Position numbers and translations under genes: made by a program. Shown one piece after another: positions 28,205-37,495 of a DNA stretch of 64,000 nt. Location: NCBI RefSeq assembly GCF_020320395.1, contig NZ_JAEDAH010000005.1:16198-80197 (forward strand), written 5' to 3'. The notes beneath the pieces were generated by a model, which saw nothing but the letters and a program-made list of their open reading frames with translations, did no database searches and was not told the origin of the DNA. Every line of letters starts with the position of its first letter. The first letter of the stretch is position 1. Source of the stretch: Thalassolituus marinus (GTDB taxonomy: Bacteria; Pseudomonadota; Gammaproteobacteria; Pseudomonadales; Oceanobacteraceae).

Positions 28205-28960
28205 ATGTATCAGGACATTACTTACAGCATTGATAACGGCATCGCCGTGATCACCATTAACCGCCCGAAAGTACTGAACGCCATCCGTATTCAGACTTAC
28301 GATGATCTGATTGATGCACTGAACAGCAGTGATCAGAATGACGAAGTAAAAGTTCTGGTACTGACCGGTGCCGAAGGTCGCTTTACCGCCGGGAACGATC
28401 TGTCAGATCTGCTGCCACCAAGCGATATTCGCGAACTGAAAAAGCGCGTCGGCGGTATATTTGAAGCCTTCGCCAGACTCAGCAAGCCCCTGATCATTGC
28501 TCAGGAAGGCGTCGCGATTGGCATTGGTGCCAACATGCTGCTGCATGCTGATATCGCCTATGCTGGCAAGAGCATCCGTTACAGCCTGCCATTCGCCAAA
28601 ATCGGTGTAACCTCTGAAGGCGCCTGCTCTGTTCTGCTGGCTGAAGCGATTGGTCCTAAGCGCGCCAATGAACTGCTGTACACCGGCCGCTTCTTCAGCG
28701 CTGAAGAAGCCGAGAAATGGGGTCTGCTGACTGCCATGGTCGACGATGGCCAGGCACTGGAAACCGCCATGAATACCGCACGCGAGCTGCTGAAGAATTC
28801 CCAGGATTCTATTCGTGCCATCAAGAAACTGGGCAAAGCCGAGGGCCACGAGGCGCGTGTTAATAAAGCGGTTGAGCTGGAAATGGAGATGTTTGGCAAC
28901 CTGCTGGATACTCCGGAAACCCAGGCACGTATTAATCACGTGCTGAAAGGCGGCAAATAA
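28205..28960 (+). CDS. Enoyl-CoA hydratase/isomerase family protein
   Basis: The start MYQDITYSIDNGIAVITINRP at 28205 fits the family; earlier in-frame starts at 28145, 28172 or 28184 add no homologous-looking sequence. The 251-residue crotonase-fold protein shows ITINRPKVLNAIR, the oxyanion-hole segment GRFTAGNDLSDLL, and IAQEGVAIGIGANMLLHADIAYAG. In the position of the second catalytic Glu of hydratases there is KIGVTSEGACSVLL; a Glu appears, but its role is unclear, so a hydratase, isomerase or other crotonase is possible. It stands as a single gene before a strong terminator. Confidence 0.88.
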   Translation: MYQDITYSIDNGIAVITINRPKVLNAIRIQTYDDLIDALNSSDQNDEVKVLVLTGAEGRFTAGNDLSDLLPPSDIRELKKRVGGIFEAFARLSKPLIIAQEGVAIGIGANMLLHADIAYAGKSIRYSLPFAKIGVTSEGACSVLLAEAIGPKRANELLYTGRFFSAEEAEKWGLLTAMVDDGQALETAMNTARELLKNSQDSIRAIKKLGKAEGHEARVNKAVELEMEMFGNLLDTPETQARINHVLKGGK

Positions 28961-28982
28961 GCAGCAGCCTCTCAGCAGACAT

Positions 28983-29014
28983 AAAAAAAGCCACCTTAAC
29001 GGTGGCTTTTTTTA
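28983..29014 (+). terminator. Intrinsic terminator of the enoyl-CoA hydratase gene
   Basis: AAAAAGCCACC / GGTGGCTTTTTTT hairpin with a loop of TTAAC, 22 bp behind the stop. Confidence 0.9.
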
Positions 29015-29097
29015 TGTCTGCTGCCTACCCCCTGAAGGATATGCCATTCACGCATAACACCTTATATGCTGGCGGAAACACTTGCGGATACTGAGCA

Positions 29098-29784
29098 ATG
29101 CACGCAGTCATTCTTGAGCATATTGAATACGAAGGGTCAGGTTACTGCGAACAGTGGTTGCAGTTACACACAGCAGAAATCAGCCGGGTCCAACTGTACA
29201 ACGAGCACTATATTCTGCCTGGTTTAGCCCACGTCGATCTGCTGATTATCTGTGGCGGTCCGATGAGCATTCACGATGAGCACGAACACCCGTGGCTTAG
29301 TGCTGAGAAAGCGTATATCAGACAAGCCATTGATAGTGGCTGCGCCATTCTCGGACTGTGTTTAGGTGCCCAGTTAATTGCCAGCCAATGCGGTGCCGAA
29401 ATACGTCGTAATCATCAGGCAGAAATCGGTTGGTTTGAATTAACCGGGCTCAGTCCGGACGCCGATACCTATCGTTTCCCCGATACTTTCACCGTGATGG
29501 AATGGCACTACGATACCTTTGATTTGCCTGCTGGTGCTAAACGTCTGGCTTCCTCTCCAAGCTATGAAAATCAGGCCTTTCAGATCGGCCGCCGAATTAT
29601 CGGCTTACAGTTTCATCCGGAAATGACTTCAGCAGAAATTCAGTATTTTATTCGGGATTTTTCCTGGGAATTAAAAGCTGAACCAGGGATTCAGTCGGCA
29701 GATGTTATCGAGAGAGGCATCACTGCTTATGCCGGTGCTGCCAACAAACTGTTGGCCGATCTTCTGGTGTATTTAAGCGAATAA
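29098..29784 (+). CDS. Type 1 glutamine amidotransferase
   Basis: A 228-residue stand-alone class I amidotransferase domain related to the glutaminase part of GMP synthase. The catalytic Cys is in ILGLCLGAQLIAS (about 83-95) and the His/Glu pair in GLQFHPEMTS. ICGGPMSIHDEHEHPWL is the region typical of the GuaA-like orphan group found in many proteobacteria. No synthetase domain is fused or beside it, so the acceptor is unknown. It lies convergent to the adenine deaminase gene. Confidence 0.85.
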   Translation: MHAVILEHIEYEGSGYCEQWLQLHTAEISRVQLYNEHYILPGLAHVDLLIICGGPMSIHDEHEHPWLSAEKAYIRQAIDSGCAILGLCLGAQLIASQCGAEIRRNHQAEIGWFELTGLSPDADTYRFPDTFTVMEWHYDTFDLPAGAKRLASSPSYENQAFQIGRRIIGLQFHPEMTSAEIQYFIRDFSWELKAEPGIQSADVIERGITAYAGAANKLLADLLVYLSE

Positions 29785-29803
29785 AAAGGGGGCTGAGCCC
29801 CTG
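29782..29803 (-). terminator. Terminator of the adenine deaminase gene
   Basis: GGGGC-TGA-GCCCC hairpin; read on the minus strand it is followed by CTTTTTATT, 8 bp behind the deaminase stop. It could also slow the convergent amidotransferase transcript. Confidence 0.7.
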
Positions 29804-29808
29804 ATAAT

Positions 29809-30846
<1,038 letters not shown>

Positions 30847-30902
30847 TTACTCCTCAGCGGCGGATGCCGCATGATCGTCAGCGCATCCCTGCGCAGCTTG
30901 CC

Positions 30903-31880
30903 TCAGGCGTCAGCATCATCCTGACGATAGGCATAAGTGGCAGCGAAACGTGACAGAATCCATTCGCCACTGGTGGTCGGTTCATAACGAGCCGGGTTGT
31001 CTGCAGAAATACAGGCATCAATGGTCGCTACCGGTGTGTCATAGCGCGGTTCTACAAAGAATGGCATTGAGTAGCGGTGTTTGCCAGGCGCCAGGTTGCG
31101 CACCCGGTGCGCCGTAGAGCGATAGACGTCATTAGTCCAGCGCTGCAGTAAATCACCGATATTTACCACCAGCGAGCCTGCAACCGGTGGCGCACTGATC
31201 CACGAGCCATCTTTGCTTTGCACCTCAAGACCACCAACGTCATCCTGCGCCAGCAAAGTGATACAGCCGTAATCGGTGTGAGCTCCGGCAGCCATGGCGC
31301 CTTCTGCCACCACCTGGTCCGCCGGGCGCGGCGGATAGTGAATCATGCGTAACACGGAAATGTGCTCGCTGGTAAAATAGCGGGTAAAGAAATCGTCCTC
31401 GAGCCCAAGTGCAATTGCCATGGCCCTCAGCATGCGGCGGGCGACGCTCATCAGTAAGCCGTAGTGCTGATTCATCTGCTGCTGAAAACCTGACAGCTCA
31501 CCGTACTGGTTCGGGCCGTAAAGCGCAGGACAGGCCTGTGCCACCGGATGCTGCGGATGGATATCCATCGCCATATCGAAGGTTTCTTTCCAGTCTCCGG
31601 GATTGCTCGGATCCAATTGCTCAGCACCATGGCTGCCCCAGCCACGGTGATTACTGCTGTTGGCGATTGCCATGGCTTCTTTTGCGGCCATTGGCTGTTC
31701 AAAAAATCGTTTGGACAAAGCAAACATCGAGTCGAGTTGATGTTGTGAGATGCCATGGCCGGTAATGGCCAGAAAGCCGATCTCGCGACAGGCTTGGTCG
31801 ATCTGGGCAATCACTGGTTGCCAGTCATCACGGTTTGCACTGCTCAGTGCTGAAATATCAATGACAGGAATTGTTGTCAT
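30903..31880 (-). CDS. Isopenicillin N synthase-like 2OG-Fe(II) oxygenase
   Basis: A 325-residue non-heme iron oxygenase. The N-terminal DIOX_N region opens IPVIDISALSS and contains REIGFLAITGHGIS. The iron triad is AGAHTDYGCITLL (His and Asp) plus a later His in YRSTAHRVRN, and RYSMPFFVEP binds 2-oxoglutarate. Such enzymes often lie beside purine transport genes; here it lies between an adenine deaminase gene and a BMP-type binding protein. The substrate is unknown. Confidence 0.87.
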   Translation of the reverse strand: MTTIPVIDISALSSANRDDWQPVIAQIDQACREIGFLAITGHGISQHQLDSMFALSKRFFEQPMAAKEAMAIANSSNHRGWGSHGAEQLDPSNPGDWKETFDMAMDIHPQHPVAQACPALYGPNQYGELSGFQQQMNQHYGLLMSVARRMLRAMAIALGLEDDFFTRYFTSEHISVLRMIHYPPRPADQVVAEGAMAAGAHTDYGCITLLAQDDVGGLEVQSKDGSWISAPPVAGSLVVNIGDLLQRWTNDVYRSTAHRVRNLAPGKHRYSMPFFVEPRYDTPVATIDACISADNPARYEPTTSGEWILSRFAATYAYRQDDADA

Positions 31881-31929
31881 AGTGTCAGGCCTTTTCGGTA
31901 AATGTTACACCTGCTCCCCAATGGAACGG

Positions 31930-32046
31930 GTGCCACACGGAACTCCGTGTGCATTGCCGGTATTCGCTCTTACCAAGAGGGTATTTCAAGCCGTCTATTG
32001 CACAGGGCTGTGCTGGCTCATCTTCTTACCAAGAGTGGCTTCAAGG
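31930..32046. repeat. Tandem hairpin units between the oxygenase and BMP genes
   Basis: Within 117 bp there are four stems: CACACGGA/TCCGTGTG (31934-31951), CTCTT-ACC-AAGAG (31967-31979), GCACAG-GG-CTGTGC (32000-32013) and CTTACCAAGAG again (32025-32035). The block CTTACCAAGAG with TTCAAG 5 to 10 bases later occurs twice, 56 bp apart, each associated with one of the longer stems. This looks like two units of one structured repeat. It lies between the BMP terminator and the oxygenase start. Confidence 0.6.
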
Positions 32047-32069
32047 CTCTTATGGTCTGGCTTCCATGC

Positions 32070-32097
32070 AAACAGAGCGGCGGGTGCCGCTCTGTTT
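32070..32097 (-). terminator. Hairpin terminator of the BMP gene
   Basis: A perfect 12-bp stem AAACAGAGCGGC / GCCGCTCTGTTT with loop GGGT, 27 bp behind the BMP stop. On the minus strand only three T residues follow the stem. Confidence 0.75.
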
Positions 32098-32123
32098 ATC
32101 ATCTGCGTGAGATAACAGATGTC

Positions 32124-33218
32124 TTACTTCGGAATAGTGGCATCAATGCCTTCTACATACCAGTTAACACCAGCCAGTTCCGCGTCAGTCAGAGTATGAC
32201 CAGCCGGAACCACTTCGTTGCCCTGGTTATCTTTGATCGGACCAGTGAATGGGTGGAATTCACCGGATTTGATCTTCGCCTGCAGTTCGGTAACTGCCTT
32301 CTTAACGTCTGCTGGCAGGTTGTCATTCATAGAAGCAACCGACAGCATGTCTTCAGCAAAACCGCCCCAGAAGTCCTGTGGTGCCCAGGTACCGGCTTTC
32401 ACTTTCTCGATAACGTCAATGTAGCGTGGTGCCCAGTCATCACGGATAGAGAACATATGCGCGTTCGGTGCGAACTTGCTCATGTCTGACGCCTGACCAA
32501 TAGCTTTAATACCACGTTTTTCAGCAGCCATCAGAGGTGCCGGGGAGTCAGTGTGCTGAATAATCACATCAACGCCCTGATCGATCAGTGCGTTTGCAGC
32601 TTCGCTTTCTTTAACCGGATCGTACCAGGTGCTTACCCACATGATTTTGATTTTAACCTCTGGATTGACAGCCTTAGCCGCCATGTACACAGAGTTGATA
32701 TCACGAATGACTTCCGGAATAGGGAAAGACGCGATGTAACCAATGGTGTTGCTCTTGGTCATCATACCGGCAGCAGTACCAGACAGGTAACGGCCTTCAT
32801 AGGTACGCAGCGCGTAAGTAGACATGTTCTTGCTGCGCTTGTAACCAGTGGCGTGCTCAAAAGTAACTTTAGGGAAACGCTTGGCCACTTTTTCGGTTGG
32901 GTTCATGAAACCGAAGGAAGTAGTGAAAATGATGTCGTTGCCGCTTTGCGCCATCTGACGGATAACACGCTCGGCATCAGCACCTGCCGGCACTTTCTCA
33001 ACGTAAGTGGTTTTAACTTTATCGCCGAAGTGTTCTTCAACCTGCTGACGGGCACGATCGTGCTCGTAAGACCAGCCATAGTCACCGACCGGGCCAACGT
33101 AAACGAAACCGACTTTCAGCGGATCTTCAGCCAGCGCACCGGAAGCGGACACTCCGAGGCCCAGAGCCAGTGCAGCTGATGCCAGCAGCCGTTGCAGGTT
33201 GGTATGCTTTTTCTTCAT
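32124..33218 (-). CDS. BMP-family ABC transporter substrate-binding protein
   Basis: The 364-residue protein has a signal peptide (cut after GALA). The mature start is VGFVYVGPVGDYGWSYEHDRARQQVEE, the hallmark of the basic membrane protein/PnrA group (key parts GPVGDYGWSYEHD). Later segments FTTSFGFMNP, NTIGYIASFPIPEVIRDINS and VIIQHTDSP are also typical. Family members bind purine nucleosides or related compounds for ABC import. The permease and ATPase genes are not here. Expression may be regulated by an operator over its promoter. Confidence 0.9.
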   Translation of the reverse strand: MKKKHTNLQRLLASAALALGLGVSASGALAEDPLKVGFVYVGPVGDYGWSYEHDRARQQVEEHFGDKVKTTYVEKVPAGADAERVIRQMAQSGNDIIFTTSFGFMNPTEKVAKRFPKVTFEHATGYKRSKNMSTYALRTYEGRYLSGTAAGMMTKSNTIGYIASFPIPEVIRDINSVYMAAKAVNPEVKIKIMWVSTWYDPVKESEAANALIDQGVDVIIQHTDSPAPLMAAEKRGIKAIGQASDMSKFAPNAHMFSIRDDWAPRYIDVIEKVKAGTWAPQDFWGGFAEDMLSVASMNDNLPADVKKAVTELQAKIKSGEFHPFTGPIKDNQGNEVVPAGHTLTDAELAGVNWYVEGIDATIPK

Positions 33219-33277
33219 AACTCTCTCCGTTATTTAAGCGTGTGCCCCTGAGGGCCTTTTAAGCTTTGGTAAGAGGC

Positions 33278-33306
33278 TTTTAGCAATAAGTTGGCCAATT
33301 GGTCAA
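33278..33306 (-). promoter_or_regulatory. Putative promoter and operator of the BMP gene
   Basis: On the minus strand TTGACC (33306-33301) and CTAAAA (33283-33278) have a 17-base spacer. The -35 lies inside the near-perfect palindrome TTGRCCAATTGGYCAA (33291-33306), so a regulator bound there would block or tune the promoter. Its regulator is not in the window. Confidence 0.45.
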
Positions 33307-33448
33307 GAAAACTGAAAAAAGTCACTCATCCGCGTCAGATCTGGCCTGAAGAATAGCATTTTGCTGGCAGCAAATATGTGAGGCAGGCCCGAGCGCACCA
33401 AAATCATACGCATCGGGCCAGACACTGCACTAAGGCAGGTCAGAGAAA

Positions 33449-34558
33449 TCAGGCGGCAGCCCGTGGTCGGGAGTGAAAATAATCCGGCAGAGAATACTTG
33501 AGTACGCGCTTAACCACCGTGAAGTACTGATGCCCGAAACTACCAGTGTTGTAGGGAATCTGATGACGATGACAGATTTCCGCAACGCGCTTCGCCATCT
33601 CAGGATAATGGCGTGCAGGAATATCCGGGAACAAATGGTGCTCAACCTGGCAGCTCAGGTGCCCCGTCAGAATATGAAACCAGCGTGGCCCTTCCAGATT
33701 AGACGAACCAAGGATCTGGCGAAAATACCACTGCCCGCGGGTTTCATTAATGCAATCCTCCTCACGAAAGGTTTGCGCTTCTTCCGTAAAGTGACCGCAG
33801 AAAATAATGGTTGAAGTCCACAGGTTACGAATAATGTTCGCTGCCAGGTTGCCAAAGAACACCCACCAGAACACAGGGAAACACACCAGTGGCCAGAAAA
33901 TATAATCACGAAAAATCGTTTTGCCGGCTTTATTCAGGAAATCGTTACGTAGCTGACGGCGACTGATTGGCAGGCTACTGTCTTTACGGCGCTTGTTCTT
34001 ACCGACAAAAATGCGCTCCGCCGCCACTTCATGGTACGCAACGCCCCACTGAAACAATAAACTCAGATTAATATAACTGATAAATTGCCAGAGATTTTTA
34101 GGACGCCACGGCAAGTCGTCACTCAAACGCAGCATGCCATACCCATAGTCACGATCCTTACCAATAATATTGGTATAGGTATGGTGCTCATGGTTGTGGT
34201 AACGCTTCCAGGAATTTCCGTCACCGGCATTTTCCCATTCAAAGCGGCGCGAGCTGATATTCGGATCATTCATCCAGTCGTACTGACCGTGCATCACATT
34301 GTGGCCGATTTCCATATTATCCAGAATCTTGGCAAGGCCCAGCATGATCACACCGGCTACCCACCATAGCGGATGAACAAACCCCAGCACCATCACCAGA
34401 CGGCCGCTCAGTTCAAGCAGACGCTGAGTTCGGATAACCTTGCGAATATAATCTGCATCGGCCTGGCCAATGCGGGACATAAAGTCGTCGCGAACGTCGT
34501 TCAGTTCACGCTCAAAAGCATTCAGTGTTTCTGCTGAAGGAGTAGCTGTTTTCGTCAT
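33449..34558 (-). CDS. Membrane fatty acid desaturase (DesB-like)
   Basis: The protein has 369 residues from ATG 34558; an overlapping GTG at 34570 is an alternative. Three His boxes are present: GHNVMHGQYDW, YHNHEHHTYTN and CQVEHHLFPDI. There are about four membrane spans. These boxes and the length match acyl-CoA desaturases such as Pseudomonas DesB that put a double bond in saturated acyl chains. The next upstream gene on the same strand encodes the electron-donating reductase, separated by only a few bases, as in Pseudomonas PA4888-PA4889. Confidence 0.9.
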   Translation of the reverse strand: MTKTATPSAETLNAFERELNDVRDDFMSRIGQADADYIRKVIRTQRLLELSGRLVMVLGFVHPLWWVAGVIMLGLAKILDNMEIGHNVMHGQYDWMNDPNISSRRFEWENAGDGNSWKRYHNHEHHTYTNIIGKDRDYGYGMLRLSDDLPWRPKNLWQFISYINLSLLFQWGVAYHEVAAERIFVGKNKRRKDSSLPISRRQLRNDFLNKAGKTIFRDYIFWPLVCFPVFWWVFFGNLAANIIRNLWTSTIIFCGHFTEEAQTFREEDCINETRGQWYFRQILGSSNLEGPRWFHILTGHLSCQVEHHLFPDIPARHYPEMAKRVAEICHRHQIPYNTGSFGHQYFTVVKRVLKYSLPDYFHSRPRAAA

Positions 34559-34566
34559 GGGTAAAC

Positions 34567-35694
34567 TCACAAATCCAGAATGACATCACTGCTGGCGACG
34601 GATACGCACAGCTGAATTTCGCCAGGGCCGGTGTCTGAATAACGGCCAGTCTGAGTGTTGAACACCACACCACTCTTTTTCTGGCAGATACACTGATGAC
34701 ACACTCCCATACGACAACCGGAAACCGGTTTCAGACCATTAGCCTCTGCCACATCCAGCAACGTCTGTGGTGCATCAGAATCAGTAGCAACCGCTTTTCC
34801 CTCTCGCTCAAACGACACCACGTAATTGCCATCCGCCGCTTCAGGCATATCCAGGGGCGCTGCGCCGAAATACTCGAAGTGGATATGGTCAGATACGATC
34901 CCCGCACCCGCACAAATATCGCGGGCCATGCCAATCATGGCAGAAGGCCCGCAGATCATGACTTCCCGCGTCACAAAGTCAGGGCAAAAGTCGTGTAAAT
35001 GCTGGGCGCTGATGAAGCCCTGAACATCTGAATCCATAAAAGACAGCGTCAGCCCCGGAAAGCTCAGCATCAGCTTCTGAAATTCCTCATGAAAGAGCCA
35101 CGAATGTGCATCACGTGCGTAATACATAAGATGCACCGCACGAGTACTGCTGCGCGCTGCAGCTTCCTGCAACATGGAGCGAAACGGTGTGATACCGCTG
35201 CCACCGGCGATCATAAGCAGAGGCTTATCACCCTGTGGCCAGAGAAACTCACCTTTTGCCGCCGAAATATTCACACCGCCGCCGCTGGCGAAGGCCTGTT
35301 TCAGCCATGGAGTAATCAGTCCACCCTGCTGTTCACGAATCGTCAGTTCAATTAACCCGGTACGACGATAGTGATCCGGTGAAGACGAAATACTGAAACA
35401 ACGGATAGCCCTGGCACCATTTTTCTCTGCAGACAGTTCAATGTACTGACCTGCTAAAAACCCTTTCCAGCTGGCTGAAGGGCGCAGTACCAGCGTATAT
35501 ACATCAGCTTGCTCAGGGCGAACCTCCAGCACGCGGGCACGCCAGCTACTCGCCTGCCACCCAGGCCAGATCATTTGCGCCAGAGGTTCAACGTAATCCG
35601 CCAGGTTTTGATGCAGCGTCACGGCGCTGGTCACCCAACGCAGGCCTCTGCTCCAGGTATTAAGTTCAAGTGTCTGAGATTGAGTCATTTTCAT
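34567..35694 (-). CDS. Ferredoxin-NADP reductase-type oxidoreductase for the desaturase
   Basis: A 375-residue protein of FAD domain, NAD(P)H domain and C-terminal 2Fe-2S plant-type ferredoxin. FAD contact is CFSISSSP; the nucleotide part shows LLMIAGGSGITPFRSML. The cluster ligands are SGCRMGVCHQCIC with a last Cys in QLCVS. It should pass electrons from NAD(P)H to the desaturase. The start is taken at ATG 35694 (an ATG at 35688 is near); earlier in-frame starts to 35763 have no family-like sequence. It overlaps or abuts the desaturase gene. Confidence 0.9.
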   Translation of the reverse strand: MKMTQSQTLELNTWSRGLRWVTSAVTLHQNLADYVEPLAQMIWPGWQASSWRARVLEVRPEQADVYTLVLRPSASWKGFLAGQYIELSAEKNGARAIRCFSISSSPDHYRRTGLIELTIREQQGGLITPWLKQAFASGGGVNISAAKGEFLWPQGDKPLLMIAGGSGITPFRSMLQEAAARSSTRAVHLMYYARDAHSWLFHEEFQKLMLSFPGLTLSFMDSDVQGFISAQHLHDFCPDFVTREVMICGPSAMIGMARDICAGAGIVSDHIHFEYFGAAPLDMPEAADGNYVVSFEREGKAVATDSDAPQTLLDVAEANGLKPVSGCRMGVCHQCICQKKSGVVFNTQTGRYSDTGPGEIQLCVSVASSDVILDL

Positions 35695-35805
35695 CGTCCA
35701 TCGTGGCACGTTTGCAGGGTGCAAAAGGCACATACGGCGCGTTTTAACGACTCCTAAAACCAAAGTCCAATGGCCTGGCTGAGAGGATTTTGGTGGCGTA
35801 AATTG

Positions 35806-35818
35806 TTACATTTTGTAA
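35806..35818. promoter_or_regulatory. Inverted repeat upstream of the desaturase operon
   Basis: TTACA-TTT-TGTAA lies about 112 bp before the reductase start, in the AT-rich 268-bp stretch upstream. A second half-like CTTACAAACCTG is 20 bp further. It may be an operator of a TetR-type DesT-like regulator, but no such gene is here, and I cannot confirm a match to the known DesT site. Confidence 0.35.
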
Positions 35819-35962
35819 GCAAAATCAGGTTAGCACTTACAAACCTGCTATCACAGTGAACACCGGATGATTAACATTAAAAGGTGAAATATATGAATAA
35901 TTTAGAGCTTAAACTCAAATACTATTAACTTTAAGGAAATAATATTTTGACCTCACAGACGC

Positions 35963-37006
35963 TCAGTCAGCGGGTTCCGCAACACTGAACATCAACTCCA
36001 TTTCATCGCTCACAACCCGGTTTCGACCCGCATGTTTTGCGGCATACAACCGCTGGTCTGCGGCATGATAAAGGTCAATCAGGGAGTCGCCATCGCGTCC
36101 ACTGACTGCCACGCCAAAACTACCAGTGAAAGGAACATCCAGCTCGCCGATGTGGAAATCCCCCTGCTCCAGGGCACGCCGGGCAGACTCAGCGACCTCC
36201 CGCCCGGCATTTAAATCGGCGCCTGGCAGCAAAATACAGAACTCTTCGCCACCCAGGCGGAAGATATAGTCGGTCCTGCGCACCACAGACTGCAGTTTTT
36301 CGGCTGTGAAAATCAATGCCTCATCTCCCGCCGGGTGGCCATAGCGATCATTAACGGTTTTGAAATAGTCGAGATCCAGCAACACGATGGCTACACTCTG
36401 CTGGCGTGCCCTGGCATTGCGAATTTCAGACTCCACCAGCTCCGCCAGTCGCATCCGGTTCAGTAACCCGGTCAGGCTGTCACGTTCGGCAAAATGCAAA
36501 AGCTTGCGACTATAGCGCTCGCGCCCATGTTCGTAGTGGTGTGCGAAACTCCAGATGGCGACGGCACATATAACGATGTTCGCCACACTGACCGGACTGA
36601 TCACCCCGGAGGAGTAGAAACGGTAGAGGAAAATACAGGCTGCGGTGAATAAATAAAACGCAGTGATTACAAACCCACGACCTACCCCCGTCAGCAGATA
36701 AGAAATCTGAGGAATGAGGAAGACCCAGACAAAAATAGTGTCAGATGCCCCTGGCTGAGCCAGTGCAAACATCATAGTCGTCAGAAAGGGGATGAGATAC
36801 GCAAGAATCCATTTATCGAGATGCTCTGTACGACTGACAACGCGATACAGCAACAAAGAATAGGCTGCCACGATCAGTTCAACCGTACCCAGTACATAGA
36901 GACCACGACTCATATTCAGGGCAAAGAAAATAACGCCACTGACACCTGTAATCAGTAACAGGATTTTGATCAGTGTTCGCCGGTGTAATGGCTCCCGCAG
37001 TGACAT
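35963..37006 (-). CDS. Membrane-bound diguanylate cyclase
   Basis: The 347-residue protein has six hydrophobic segments in the first 165 residues (a small integral membrane sensing region) and then a GGDEF domain from about RKLLHFAERDSLTGLLNR. The active site is RLGGEEFCILLPG; RRTD five residues before it is an intact inhibitory I-site, so product feedback is likely. It makes cyclic-di-GMP from GTP at the inner membrane. The ATG is followed by SLREPLHRRTL. Its surrounding genes give no direct signal. An orphan regulator is likely. Confidence 0.92.
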   Translation of the reverse strand: MSLREPLHRRTLIKILLLITGVSGVIFFALNMSRGLYVLGTVELIVAAYSLLLYRVVSRTEHLDKWILAYLIPFLTTMMFALAQPGASDTIFVWVFLIPQISYLLTGVGRGFVITAFYLFTAACIFLYRFYSSGVISPVSVANIVICAVAIWSFAHHYEHGRERYSRKLLHFAERDSLTGLLNRMRLAELVESEIRNARARQQSVAIVLLDLDYFKTVNDRYGHPAGDEALIFTAEKLQSVVRRTDYIFRLGGEEFCILLPGADLNAGREVAESARRALEQGDFHIGELDVPFTGSFGVAVSGRDGDSLIDLYHAADQRLYAAKHAGRNRVVSDEMELMFSVAEPAD

Positions 37007-37154
37007 CGCTGAATTCCCTTTCGCCTACTGACAATATTAATAGCTTCAGCATTCTATTGGAAAGGCGCTGCGCTGTCGTATCAGGAATAGGTAAAAGCCC
37101 GCCAATGTTGGCAAGCACGTACCAATGATGATCGGACCTGTCAGCAAAGCCACT

Positions 37155-37222
37155 ATCCGTGAATTGCAGGCATAAAAAAGGCGACCCTAAGGTCGCCTTT
37201 TCAGAACACTAACGTGTCAGCA
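37155..37222 (-). repeat. Second copy of the aceA terminator region
   Basis: These 68 bp match 37424-37491, the segment right behind the real aceA stop, at all but three positions. They contain the terminator stem GGCGACC-CTAA-GGTCGCC (37180-37197) with the T run on the minus strand. Together with the tail copy at 37300-37368 they form a partial duplicate of the aceA 3' end. Confidence 0.9.
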
Positions 37223-37292
37223 CAAACCTTCAGGAAAGAAGGTTTGGACAATCATCAGATTGCTCGAAGAGCTGGCTACATGGATGTAGCCA
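37223..37292 (-). repeat. 70-bp three-hairpin element with a 7-bp flanking direct repeat
   Basis: This element splits the duplicated aceA terminator copy from the duplicated aceA tail. It has CAAACCTTC/GAAGGTTTG around AGGAAA, GCTC-GAA-GAGC and CTGGCTACAT-GG-ATGTAGCCAG stems. GTCAGCA occurs on both sides (37216-37222 and 37293-37299), while the uninterrupted copy behind the true aceA gene has it once. This is the pattern of an insertion with target duplication, although chance repeats of seven bases are possible. Confidence 0.7.
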
Positions 37293-37299
37293 GTCAGCA

Positions 37300-37368
37300 A
37301 TTAGATGTTGTTGAACTGGTTAGAAGTGTTCTTAGCACCACCGGCTTTCAGAGCGTTCTCACCAGCAA
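37300..37368 (-). pseudogene. Duplicated 3' end of aceA
   Basis: 69 bp identical to 37495-37563, the last codons and stop of aceA (encoding AGENALKAGGAKNTSNQFNNI then stop). It lacks the rest of the gene; before it the frame continues with unrelated residues and no start. It is a gene-tail fragment behind the intact gene. Identity over 69 bp points to a recent copy or gene conversion. Confidence 0.92.
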
Positions 37369-37384
37369 CAGGCTTTCTTTGTGC

Positions 37385-37403
37385 CTTTGTGGCCGCCACA
37401 AAG
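37385..37403. repeat. Hairpin in the aceA duplication
   Basis: CTTTGTGG-CCG-CCACAAAG, a perfect 8-bp stem between the tail copy and the true aceA terminator. It may mark the joint of the duplicated parts. Confidence 0.5.
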
Positions 37404-37441
37404 CTTTGCTGGTGCTCACGACGATCCGAGAATTACAGGCA

Positions 37442-37470
37442 TAAAAAAGGCGACCCGAAGGTCGCCTTTT
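37442..37470 (-). terminator. Intrinsic terminator of aceA
   Basis: GGCGACC-CGAA-GGTCGCC stem with a T run of six on the minus strand, 26 bp behind the aceA stop. Confidence 0.92.
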
Positions 37471-37495
37471 CAGAACACTAACGTGTCAGCAACAA

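Noticed and set aside
31969..32035. Possible CRISPR-like repeats (CTTACCAAGAG twice)
   Set aside because: Only two short copies, no regular spacers and no cas genes; described instead as a structured repeat.
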